A DNA stretch of 64,000 bases, from assembly GCA_025458525.1 (NCBI GenBank), contig JALOSF010000005.1, forward strand, positions 1-64,000, in the 5' to 3' direction. How positions within the stretch are numbered: position 1 is the stretch's first letter; every line of letters starts with the position of its first letter. Of this stretch, positions 29,324 through 37,955 are shown in pieces. The notes beneath the pieces are model-generated. The model was not told the origin of the DNA, did not search any database, and was given only the letters and a program-made list of their open reading frames with translations. This DNA is from Cypionkella sp. (GTDB lineage Bacteria > Pseudomonadota > Alphaproteobacteria > Rhodobacterales > Rhodobacteraceae). The position numbers and the translations under genes are program-made.

Positions 29324-30204
29324 CCGTTCCCGTCGCAGACCGCCCCGCCTCGCGCCCCTTTGCCGTCCGGCGCTTTTTCGCGCGCCACACCATCGGCCTG
29401 ATCGGGCTGACCATCCTGCTTTGCGCGGTATCGGCGGCTTTGTTCGCCCCCTGGATCGCGCCGCATCCGCCCTCGGCCGTCAATCTGATGGCGCGTCTGG
29501 CCCCGCCCGCCTGGGTCGAGGGCGGGTCGATGACCCATCTCCTCGGCACCGACAACCTTGGCCGCGACATCCTCAGCCGGGTGATCTACGGCGCCCAGGT
29601 TTCGCTTTCGGTCGGGGCGGGTGCGGTGGTGCTTGGCGCGATCATCGGCTCCAGCGTGGGCCTGCTGGCCGGATATTTCGGCGGCTGGGTCGATGCGGTT
29701 CTGTCCTTTCTGATCAACGTGCAACTGTCCTTTCCGTTCACCTTGCTGGCCATCTTTCTGTTGGCCAGTTTCGGCGGCGGCTTTGTGTCGGTGGTGGTGG
29801 TGGTGGCGCTTGCCACATGGGTCAACTACGCCCGTGTGGTGCGTGGTCAGGTGATGAGCGTGACCAATCAGGACTATGTCGAGGCGGCGCGGACCGTGGG
29901 CGTGCCCACGCTGCGTATCCTGCGCCATTACATCTTGCCCAATATCCTGTCGCCGATCATCGTGGTCGCCAGCTTTTCGATGGCCCAGGCCATCCTGACC
30001 GAGGCCGCGCTCAGCTTTCTGGGTGTGGGCGTGGGCGGCACCCAGCCGTCTTGGGGCATGATGCTGAACGATGGTCGCAATTATCTGCAAAACGCGTGGT
30101 GGATGACCGCGATGCCGGGCATCGCCACCGCGCTGACCGTGCTGGCCGGCAATCTGTGCGGCGACTGGTTGCAGGACCGGACCGACCCGAGGTTGCGCAA
30201 ATGA
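29320..30204 (+). CDS. ABC transporter permease (DppC-like)
   Basis: HLLGTDNLGRDILSRVIYGAQVSLSVG; DYVEAARTVGVPTLRILRHYILPNILSPIIV. Confidence 0.92.
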   Translation: MTVPVADRPASRPFAVRRFFARHTIGLIGLTILLCAVSAALFAPWIAPHPPSAVNLMARLAPPAWVEGGSMTHLLGTDNLGRDILSRVIYGAQVSLSVGAGAVVLGAIIGSSVGLLAGYFGGWVDAVLSFLINVQLSFPFTLLAIFLLASFGGGFVSVVVVVALATWVNYARVVRGQVMSVTNQDYVEAARTVGVPTLRILRHYILPNILSPIIVVASFSMAQAILTEAALSFLGVGVGGTQPSWGMMLNDGRNYLQNAWWMTAMPGIATALTVLAGNLCGDWLQDRTDPRLRK

Positions 30205-31184
30205 GTGGCCCCATGCTGGATGTGCAGAACCTGTCGGTGACCTTTCAAAGCGACGGTGGACCCGTCTATGCCGTGCGCGACCTGTCGCTTCGTCTTGCGC
30301 CGGGCGAGGTGATCGGCATCGTGGGGGAAAGCGGGTCGGGCAAATCGGTGACGATGATGTCGGTGTTGCGCCTGCTCGACACCCGGCGCACCGAGATTTC
30401 GGCGACAGAACTGGCGGTCGATGGCCAGTCGCTGCTGGGGCTGCCGGCCCGTGCGTTGCAGGATTTGCGCGGCCCCGTCGTGTCCTATATCTTTCAGGAT
30501 CCGCTGACCGCGCTCAACCCGCTGCTGACGGTGGGCCGCCAATTGACCGAAGGCATGCGGCGCCATGCCGGGCTGGGCCGGGCCGAGGCGCGGGCCAAGG
30601 CGCTGGATCTGCTGCGGCGCGTGGGCATTCCCGCGCCCGAATTGCGGATCGACCAGTTGCCGCATCAGCTTTCGGGCGGCATGCGGCAGCGCGTGATGAT
30701 CGCCATCGCGCTGGCCTGTGATCCGAAATTGCTGATCGCCGACGAACCGACGACGGCGCTTGATGTGACCGTGCAGGCCGAGATCGTCCGTCTGGTGCAG
30801 TCGATTCAGGCCGAACGCGGAATGGCGATGGTCTGGGTCACGCATGATCTGGCGCTGCTGGCCCGGCTGGCCGACCGCGTGGTCGTGATGTATGCGGGCC
30901 GCATCATCGAGGACGCCCCGGCCCGAACGCTCTATTCGTCACCCGCTCATCCCTATACGGCAGGGCTGCTTGCCAGCACGTCGCGCATCGACGATCCCTT
31001 CACCGAACAGACCTCCATCCCTGGCATGCCGCCAGATCCGCGACGCATCGCACCCGGGTGCAGCTTTGCCCCGCGCTGCACGCGGGCGCTGGCCCAGTGC
31101 CAAACGGTCGTGCCGCCCTTGGTGCAACAGCCCGACGGCCGCCGCCTTGCCTGTTTCAACCCCTTGCCGGAAGCCCACACATGA
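30201..31184 (+). CDS. ABC transporter ATP-binding protein (DppD-like)
   Basis: [55 protein letters not shown] 30201 in ORF 29421-31184. Confidence 0.9.
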   Translation: MSGPMLDVQNLSVTFQSDGGPVYAVRDLSLRLAPGEVIGIVGESGSGKSVTMMSVLRLLDTRRTEISATELAVDGQSLLGLPARALQDLRGPVVSYIFQDPLTALNPLLTVGRQLTEGMRRHAGLGRAEARAKALDLLRRVGIPAPELRIDQLPHQLSGGMRQRVMIAIALACDPKLLIADEPTTALDVTVQAEIVRLVQSIQAERGMAMVWVTHDLALLARLADRVVVMYAGRIIEDAPARTLYSSPAHPYTAGLLASTSRIDDPFTEQTSIPGMPPDPRRIAPGCSFAPRCTRALAQCQTVVPPLVQQPDGRRLACFNPLPEAHT

Positions 31185-32167
31185 CCGCCGTTCCCGTGAT
31201 ACATGCCAAAGGGTTGACGGTCGAATTCGGCGTGCGCCGCTCGGTCTTGACGGGGCGCAAGGCGGGGGCGGTGCAAGCGGTCAGCAACGTTGACCTGACG
31301 GTAGATCGCGGCGAAACGCTGGCGGTGGTCGGGGAAAGCGGCTGCGGCAAAAGCACGCTTGGCCGCGCGCTCTTGCGCTCGGTTCCGATCGCCCAAGGCC
31401 GGCTGGAGTTCATGGGCAAGGATATCACCGAGCTGGAAGGCGATGCGCTGCGTGCCGCGCGCCATCAATTCCAGATGGTGTTCCAGGACCCCTATGCCTC
31501 GCTCAACCCCAAGATGAAGATCTTCGAGACCTTGGCCGAACCCTTGCGCGTTCATACCACGGACAGCGCCGCCACCATCCGCGAGCGCGTGATGGACATG
31601 ATGGCCGCCGCCGGGTTGGCGCCGGATTTCGCAAGCCGCTATCCGCATGAATTCTCGGGTGGTCAGCGGCAGCGCGTGGCGATTGCCCGTGCGGTGATCC
31701 TGCGCCCCGATTTCGTGGTGGCGGACGAGCCGCTTTCGGCGCTGGATGTGTCGTTGCAACTTCAGATCCTGACGCTGTTTCGCCAGCTGAAGTCCCAGTT
31801 TTCGCTGACCTATCTGTTCATCTCGCATGATCTGGCGCGGGTCTTCGGCTTTGCCGACCGGATCGCGGTGATGTATCTGGGCAAGATCGTCGAGATCGGA
31901 ACCGCGCGGGAAATCTATGCCGCGCCCGCCCATCCCTATACCCGGGCGCTGATTGCCGCGGCCCCGTCGCCCGACCCCGCGCGCGGCACCGAACGCGATG
32001 CGCTGACCCTGCGCGGCGAATTGCCAAGCCCCGCGAACCCGCCCAAGGGCTGCCGCTTTCACACCAGATGCCCGCTGGCGATGCCCGTCTGTTCCGAGGT
32101 GGAGCCGCAGATGGTTGGGCTTGGCGGGCGGCATGCCGCCGCCTGCCATCTTGTCACGCCGGGCTGA
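31181..32167 (+). CDS. ABC transporter ATP-binding protein (DppF-like)
   Basis: VGESGCGKSTLGRALLRSV, FSGGQRQRVAIARAVILRPDFVVADEPLSALDVS; start 31181 in ORF 31058-32167. Confidence 0.9.
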   Translation: MTAVPVIHAKGLTVEFGVRRSVLTGRKAGAVQAVSNVDLTVDRGETLAVVGESGCGKSTLGRALLRSVPIAQGRLEFMGKDITELEGDALRAARHQFQMVFQDPYASLNPKMKIFETLAEPLRVHTTDSAATIRERVMDMMAAAGLAPDFASRYPHEFSGGQRQRVAIARAVILRPDFVVADEPLSALDVSLQLQILTLFRQLKSQFSLTYLFISHDLARVFGFADRIAVMYLGKIVEIGTAREIYAAPAHPYTRALIAAAPSPDPARGTERDALTLRGELPSPANPPKGCRFHTRCPLAMPVCSEVEPQMVGLGGRHAAACHLVTPG

Positions 32168-32185
32168 GGCATGCGTGGCGGCGTA

Positions 32186-33439
32186 TCACGACCGGGCCGC
32201 CTTGCGCAGCCCGTTCCAGCGGTGCAGCAACTGGTCCGCGATGGCCGCAGGGGAAAGCCTGCGTTCGTGCAGAAGCTGGTGCCGGATCAGGTCATCGGCT
32301 TGGCTGGACCAATCAAGGAACCACGCCTGTTGCGTCGGCGGCGAGACCTGTGCCCGATTGCGCCCCTCGATCAGGCGGGCCACATGATCCTGCGTCCCGG
32401 GCGCCGGAAAGAACCGGCCAAGGGCCGCTTGCACGGCGCGGTCGCGGTCGAGTTCCGGGTAGGGCACCGCAAACAGGCAGTCCGTCAGCCAGCGCTGGTG
32501 CACGCCGGGGCGGCCCGTCGCATCGCGCCCGCCCAGATAGGTCAGCAAAGCCTCGGCCCGGCTGCGCATGGCCGGATCGATCCGCGCATTCAGGCACAAC
32601 AGCGCGTGCCCCGGGAAAAGTGCCGTGCCCGTGGCGCCGGGCAGCGCCATCGGCACATTGATCGGGCGCCCCGCCTGTTGTGCGGCATCGGCGGCCAGAT
32701 AATCCATGGTAAAGGTCATCACATGCTGCCCGCTGGCCCAGCGGATCACGGCGGGGGTGTCGCCCTTGTCATGCACTGCTGCGGGGGGCACCAAAGCCTC
32801 GCGGCACAGGGTGTCAAAGAACCGCAATGCCGCGGTCATCGCCTCTGGCGCGCCCGCGTCGTCAAGGCTCAGGACGCCCTCGCTCGCCAGATGGCACAGA
32901 AGGCTCCAGACCAGCCCGGTCTGGCTGTCATGCCAGCGGGGCACAAAGGGATGCGCGATGCCGCCCCGCTGGCTTGCGCGCAGATGGTCCAGCACCGCGT
33001 CCCAGCTTGTCAGATCGTCCGGCACGGCGTGGTCGCAATGGGCAAACACCGCGAAAGGCCCCCCGTTGTAATAGGTGAGCCCGATCAGATCACCGGCGGC
33101 ATTGCGCGCGCCCTCGATCAGCCGCGCGTCCATCCCCGCGAGCGACGCCGCCAGCGGCCCCGTTTCCTCCAGCGCCCGAAGGAACCCGCGCGCGTCCCAC
33201 TGGGCCGCTTCGGCCCGCTGGGCATAGAACACCATCGGCGCCGCGCTGGTTTCAAAGGCGTGGTCCATCCAGCTGCCGTAATCGCCCGCGATTTCATGGG
33301 CGATGATGCTTGCGCCGGTTTCGGCGGCGAAGCGCGCCAGATTGTCTGTCACCACATCGGGCCGAACGTTCCAGAATGCAAAGCTGATCGGCGGCTCTGC
33401 TGCGCTGCCGATGAGGGTGCTGTGAACCGTGCTGTCCAT
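32186..33439 (-). CDS. Solute-binding-protein-like (SBP family 1-like) protein without signal peptide
   Basis: 417 aa ISFAFWNVRPDVVTDNLARFAAETG...DLIGLTYYNGGPFAVFAHCD...WASGQHVMTFTMDYLAADAAQQAGRPINVPMALPGATGTALF; in-frame TGA seven codons upstream fixes the start. Confidence 0.65.
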   Translation of the reverse strand: MDSTVHSTLIGSAAEPPISFAFWNVRPDVVTDNLARFAAETGASIIAHEIAGDYGSWMDHAFETSAAPMVFYAQRAEAAQWDARGFLRALEETGPLAASLAGMDARLIEGARNAAGDLIGLTYYNGGPFAVFAHCDHAVPDDLTSWDAVLDHLRASQRGGIAHPFVPRWHDSQTGLVWSLLCHLASEGVLSLDDAGAPEAMTAALRFFDTLCREALVPPAAVHDKGDTPAVIRWASGQHVMTFTMDYLAADAAQQAGRPINVPMALPGATGTALFPGHALLCLNARIDPAMRSRAEALLTYLGGRDATGRPGVHQRWLTDCLFAVPYPELDRDRAVQAALGRFFPAPGTQDHVARLIEGRNRAQVSPPTQQAWFLDWSSQADDLIRHQLLHERRLSPAAIADQLLHRWNGLRKAARS

Positions 33440-33442
33440 CCA

Positions 33443-33456
33443 GAAAGGATCCTTTC
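33443..33456. promoter_or_regulatory. Shared divergent RBS palindrome GAAAGGATCCTTTC
   Basis: Perfect 14-bp palindrome supplying AAAGGA to both start codons (33439 minus, 33457 plus), which are 17 bp apart. Confidence 0.75.
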
Positions 33457-34950
33457 ATGCGCGACCTGTTGATCCGCAACGGCAACTTACTGCTGTCGGC
33501 CGACCATGAAAACCTCTTGCGGGCCGATGTGCTGATCCGCGACGGGGTGATCGTGCAGATTGCGCCGGAACTGTCCGCCGATGTCGAAACGCTTGATGTT
33601 GCGGGGGATATCGTGATCCCCGGCCTGATCAACGCGCATGTCCATTCGCCGGGAAACTTCATGCGCGGCACACTCGAAGGGCTGCCGCTGGAAGTGTTCA
33701 TGCTGTATGAAGTGCCCCCCCTTGCCTCGGGGCGCGAAGACCCGGCCCGCGTGCGCCTGCGCACCCTGATCGGCGCGGCCGAGATGCTGAAGCTCGGCAT
33801 CACTTCGGTGATGGATGATGCGTTCTTCGTGCCCCTGACGACGCCCGAGGCGATCGATGCCATTGCCGGGGCCTATGACGATATCGGGATTCGCGCGACG
33901 CTGGCGCTGGATCAGCCGATTGTCGTCGAATATGACAAATACCCGTTCCTGAAGGATATTCTGCCGCCCGATCTGCGCCGCACGATGGAGGATGCCCCGC
34001 GAGAGACGGCAGAGGGGATGCTGGCCCATTACGACCATCTGATCCGCGAATGGCATGGGGCAGGGCAGGGGCGGATCGCGGCGGCCGTGTCCTGCTCGGC
34101 CCCGCAGCGCGCAACGCCCGACTATCTGCGCGCGCTGCACGGGCTGTCGCAGACCCATGATCTGCCGTTCTTCTGCCATATCCTTGAGACGAAATTGCAG
34201 CGCGTGCTGGGGATCGAAAAGTTCGGCATGTCCCTGATCCGCTATGTCGATCAGCTTGGCATTCTGGATGAGCGGATGCTGGTCATCCATTCGATCTGGG
34301 TCGATGACGAGGATATCGCGATCCTTGGCGCCTCGGGGGCCAGTGTGGCGCATAACCCGGTGTGCAACCTGCGGCTTGGCAGCGGCGTCATGCCGTTTCG
34401 CAAGCTGCGCGATGCCGGGGTGCCGATCTGCCTTGGCACCGATGAGGCGGTCAGCGACGACAGCCACAATCTGTGGGGCGCGATCAAGACCGCGGGCGTC
34501 GTGCATGCGATCAGCGGCGGCGATTACGCGCGCTGGCCAAAGGCGCAGGAAATCCTCGCCGCCGTCTGGGACGGCGGGCATCGGGCCATGCGGCGCCCGC
34601 AGCGGCTGGGCCGGATCGAAACCGGGGCGGCGGCCGATCTGGCGGTGCTGGATGCAAGGGGGGCTGCGTTCCAGCCCTTGCATGACATCCGCCGCGCGCT
34701 TGTGCTGGCCGAAGCGGGGGCCTCGGTGCGGCACACGGTGGTGGATGGGTTGGTCGTGGTGCGCGACGGGCGCCTGACGCGGATCGACGAAGACCTTTTG
34801 CGCGCGGACCTGCGGCGCCTCGAGCCGCAATTGCGCGCCGAGGCGGTGGCGCTGCGGGCGGGGGCAGAGCAGCTTGAACCCTATTACCGCCAGATCGTGG
34901 CGCGTGCCGCCGCGACCGATGTCGGCTTTTCAAGGTGGGTAGGACAATGA
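33457..34950 (+). CDS. Amidohydrolase-superfamily protein (TrzA/AtzA/guanine deaminase-like)
   Basis: PGLINAHVHSPGNFMRGTLEGLPLE, FFCHILETK, LVIHSIWVDDEDI, VAHNPVCNLRLGSG, CLGTDEAVSDD. Confidence 0.9.
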   Translation: MRDLLIRNGNLLLSADHENLLRADVLIRDGVIVQIAPELSADVETLDVAGDIVIPGLINAHVHSPGNFMRGTLEGLPLEVFMLYEVPPLASGREDPARVRLRTLIGAAEMLKLGITSVMDDAFFVPLTTPEAIDAIAGAYDDIGIRATLALDQPIVVEYDKYPFLKDILPPDLRRTMEDAPRETAEGMLAHYDHLIREWHGAGQGRIAAAVSCSAPQRATPDYLRALHGLSQTHDLPFFCHILETKLQRVLGIEKFGMSLIRYVDQLGILDERMLVIHSIWVDDEDIAILGASGASVAHNPVCNLRLGSGVMPFRKLRDAGVPICLGTDEAVSDDSHNLWGAIKTAGVVHAISGGDYARWPKAQEILAAVWDGGHRAMRRPQRLGRIETGAAADLAVLDARGAAFQPLHDIRRALVLAEAGASVRHTVVDGLVVVRDGRLTRIDEDLLRADLRRLEPQLRAEAVALRAGAEQLEPYYRQIVARAAATDVGFSRWVGQ

Positions 34951-35840
34951 CCTTGCATCCTGATCGCGATTTTCTGGGCTATGGCGAGGTGCCGCCCCGC
35001 GTGCGCTGGCCGGGGGACAAGGCGGTGGCCGTTTCGCTGGTGCTCAATATCGAAGAAGGCGCCGAATTCGCGCTGTCCTCGGGGGATGCGCGCAACGAGG
35101 CAGTCTATGAGGTGCATCAGGAACTGACCGGCGCGCGCGATCTGTGCATGGAAAGCCATTTCGAATACGGCAGCCGCGCAGGCTATTGGCGCATCATGCG
35201 GGTGCTCGACAGCTTTGGCGTCAAGGTGACGCTGAACCTGTGTGGGCGCACGCTCGAGTCGACCCCGTGGCTTGCGCGGCACGCCGTGGCGCATGGCCAT
35301 GAGATCATGTGCCACGGCTGGCGCTGGGAAGATCAGGCCCATATGCCCGAGGAGGAGGAACGCGCCCTGATCCGCCGCTGCGCGGAAGGGATCGAGGCCG
35401 CGACAGGACAACGCCCGCGCGGTTGGCATGTGCGCAGCTATCCATCGGTCAACACCCGGCGGCTGTTGCAAGAGGAAGGGTTTCTTTACGACTGCAACGC
35501 CTATCACGACGATCTGCCGGTCACGCTGCGCCGGGGCGACCGGCCCTATGTCGTGCTGCCTTATGCCTTTGATACCAACGACATGAACTTTTACAAATCG
35601 CAGCGCTTCGTGCATGGCAGCGATTTCGCCCGCTATTGCAGCGATGCCTTTGACTGGCTGGCGCGCGAGGCGGCAACTGCGCCGCGCATGATGACCATCG
35701 GCCTGCACACCCGCATCCTGGGCCGGCCCGGGCGGATTGCCGGGCTGGAGCAGTTTCTGGCCCATCTGGCGCAGGCGGGAACCGCCTGGGTGGCCCGGCG
35801 CGACCAGATCGCGCAGGTCTGGCTTGATCAGGGGCTTTAG
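34947..35840 (+). CDS. Polysaccharide deacetylase-fold (NodB) protein, PuuE allantoinase-like
   Basis: VSLVLNIEEGAEF, SRAGYWRIMRVLDSFGVKVTLNLCGRTLE, GHEIMCHGWRWEDQ, RSYPSVNTRRLLQEEGFLYDCNAYHDDLP. Confidence 0.85.
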   Translation: MTLHPDRDFLGYGEVPPRVRWPGDKAVAVSLVLNIEEGAEFALSSGDARNEAVYEVHQELTGARDLCMESHFEYGSRAGYWRIMRVLDSFGVKVTLNLCGRTLESTPWLARHAVAHGHEIMCHGWRWEDQAHMPEEEERALIRRCAEGIEAATGQRPRGWHVRSYPSVNTRRLLQEEGFLYDCNAYHDDLPVTLRRGDRPYVVLPYAFDTNDMNFYKSQRFVHGSDFARYCSDAFDWLAREAATAPRMMTIGLHTRILGRPGRIAGLEQFLAHLAQAGTAWVARRDQIAQVWLDQGL

Positions 35841-36718
35841 ACGGCCAGCCCCGGGTCGGCGTGGATCACCTCGGCGATCTGGCCCGGGGTCGTCAGCCAC
35901 ACGCGGTCCATGTGGGCGGCGATATGCGCCAAGGCCCGGCGCAGCGCGCGCAGCCGGAACGGCTGACCCGAGATGAAGGAATGGATCACGATCGGCATCA
36001 CCAGCGGCTGATCCTCGGACGCCTCGAGCATTTCGTCGAACTGGTCGATGATCATCTGGGCAAAGTCGGTCGCGCTGGCCTGTCGCCCGATGATGGTGGA
36101 ACTGTCGTTCACCTCCAGCGCATAGGGGATGCAAAGCAGCTTGCCCGTGGCGGTGTTCAGCCAGACCGGCTGATCGTCCATCCCCAGATCCAGCACATAG
36201 CGATAGCCGGTTTCGTGCAAGAGATCCGGCGTGGCCTGGGTATGGGCCAGCCAAGGGCTTGACCAGCCCGCCGGGGGCGCGCCTTCCTGCCTGCGGATCG
36301 CGTCAGAGACGGCGCGCAGATAGGCGCGCTCCTCCTCGGGGCTGCGTCCGGCAAGGGTATGCGAATTGGTCAGACCATGCGCCACGATCTCGCAGCCATG
36401 GGCGCGGGCGAAATCCACCAGATCGGGGGCATGGTCATAGACTTCGGTGTTGAGCAGCAGCGCCACGGGAAATCCTTCGCGCGTCGCCCGTTCGATCAGC
36501 CGAAAGCCGCCCACACGGTTGCCATAGTCACGCCAGGACACATTGGCATAGTCGGGCTTTGACGCGCCGGGGAACAGATCTTCGGTCAAGCCTTCGCCAA
36601 ATATGTATTCCTCGACGCCAAGCGCAAGATAGACCGCCAGACGCTTGCCCCCCGGCCAGTGATAATCGGGCCGTCGGGTGATCGGGCTGTAATCATAGCG
36701 GGTCTGGCGGGGCAGCAT
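35837..36718 (-). CDS. Polysaccharide deacetylase-fold (NodB) protein (second, divergent paralog)
   Basis: RLAVYLALGVEEYIFGEG, GCEIVAHGLTNSH, WSSPWLAHTQATPDLLHETGYRYVLDLGMDDQP. Confidence 0.85.
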   Translation of the reverse strand: MLPRQTRYDYSPITRRPDYHWPGGKRLAVYLALGVEEYIFGEGLTEDLFPGASKPDYANVSWRDYGNRVGGFRLIERATREGFPVALLLNTEVYDHAPDLVDFARAHGCEIVAHGLTNSHTLAGRSPEEERAYLRAVSDAIRRQEGAPPAGWSSPWLAHTQATPDLLHETGYRYVLDLGMDDQPVWLNTATGKLLCIPYALEVNDSSTIIGRQASATDFAQMIIDQFDEMLEASEDQPLVMPIVIHSFISGQPFRLRALRRALAHIAAHMDRVWLTTPGQIAEVIHADPGLAV

Positions 36719-36728
36719 GATCGCTCTC

Positions 36729-37820
36729 CTATTGCCCGGTGCCCAGCAGCGACCGGCGCGTCAGCTTGCGGCTGACGGCAAAGCGGGCCGCGTCGCTGCG
36801 CAGATGGTCGCGCTTGTTCGGGTCGGTGCCACTGGCAAAGCCAAGATGATAGGCCAGAAGCTGAAGCGCGATGGCTTGCGTGATCCCGGCGGTATCGGCG
36901 GCACCCGGCAGGGCAAGGCGCATGGTCGCGCTTTGAACCGACACCCCTTGGGGTTCGAGCGCAAGGGTCACGACATCCAGATCGGCCAGCGCATCGGCCG
37001 TTGCCTCGGCATAGGCGGCGGTCGCGGCATCGCCCGGCAACAGGACCACAAGCTCCGACAGCTGCATGCTCCAGTATTGGCGATGGGCGAATTCCTCGAT
37101 GTCATCGCTCCAGGCCGGGATTTTCGTGACCTCGACACATTTGGCCGCCGCATAATCCGCCGTCGCCACCGACGCGCCCGCCCCAAGAAAGCGCGCGCCG
37201 CTGATCCGGCTGCCCGTGCGCTGCGCCACATCCTTGCCAAAGGCATCGGCGCGGTTGATCAGGTCGGGCAGGGCGGGCAGAACGGCGGCAAGGCTGTTGG
37301 CAAACCCGGGCCATGCGGTCGGAAAGGCCAGTTGCAGCACGGCAAGTGTCGCGGTGTAACTCGACGTGCCGCACAGGAAGGGCGCGATATCCGGGATGCC
37401 AAGCGAAAAGCGGTTGACCCCCAGCGCGCCAAGCCGACCGCCGCCCTCATTAGTCAGGATGGCGACCGTTGCCCCAGAGGCCATGGCCAGTTGCGCCCCT
37501 TCCAGCGTGCGGTCCACATTGCCCGACATGGAGATCGCCAGCGCGCGGTCGTCCGCACCAAGGCGCGGCGCCACATTCAGCGTGAAATCAAGCCCCGAGG
37601 CCGCCCGTCCAGCCTCGGACCCGGTCAGGGCCGCGCGCGCGGCAAACCACCCGTCGCCCGACCCGAAGACCCAGGCCCGGCCCCCGTTGCCCGGCCGCAG
37701 GCTTTGCGCGGCAAAGCGCGCGATGTCATCCTTGCGGGCCAGAAGATCGGCCAGAACCTGCGGCTGGCGGTGGATGTCGGCCTGCATCGGCGGGATGGCA
37801 AGCGTCGGGCTGTCGGTCAT
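36729..37820 (-). CDS. SIS-domain sugar isomerase/aminotransferase-like protein (1)
   Basis: WVFGSGDGWFAARAALTGSEAG, ALAISMSGNVDRTLEGAQLA, ARFLGAGASVATADYAAAKCVEVTKIPAWSDDIEEFAHRQY; start MTDSPT preferred over 37895. Confidence 0.8.
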   Translation of the reverse strand: MTDSPTLAIPPMQADIHRQPQVLADLLARKDDIARFAAQSLRPGNGGRAWVFGSGDGWFAARAALTGSEAGRAASGLDFTLNVAPRLGADDRALAISMSGNVDRTLEGAQLAMASGATVAILTNEGGGRLGALGVNRFSLGIPDIAPFLCGTSSYTATLAVLQLAFPTAWPGFANSLAAVLPALPDLINRADAFGKDVAQRTGSRISGARFLGAGASVATADYAAAKCVEVTKIPAWSDDIEEFAHRQYWSMQLSELVVLLPGDAATAAYAEATADALADLDVVTLALEPQGVSVQSATMRLALPGAADTAGITQAIALQLLAYHLGFASGTDPNKRDHLRSDAARFAVSRKLTRRSLLGTGQ

Positions 37821-37915
37821 GTCGGTCTTGTCCCTTTGCACCGGCAGAGGGCGCCGGATGCTGCGAAAGGTCACGGCATCGCCTGCAAAAGGCAAGAAAA
37901 ATTTGCGATAATTTT

Positions 37916-37935
37916 GCTTTCGATTTCTTTCGAAG
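37916..37935. promoter_or_regulatory. Candidate DeoR/AgaR-type operator GCTTTCGATTTCTTTCGAAG
   Basis: Repeated TTTC(G) units as in AgaR/DeoR-family sites, just downstream of the deoR-type gene and upstream of the SIS gene. Confidence 0.5.
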
Positions 37936-37955
37936 TTAAGATTCTGTAAGATTGC

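Noticed and set aside
33443-33456. GAAAGGATCCTTTC as a transcription terminator hairpin
   Set aside because: No loop is possible in a perfect short palindrome and it lies between two start codons; an RBS role fits better.
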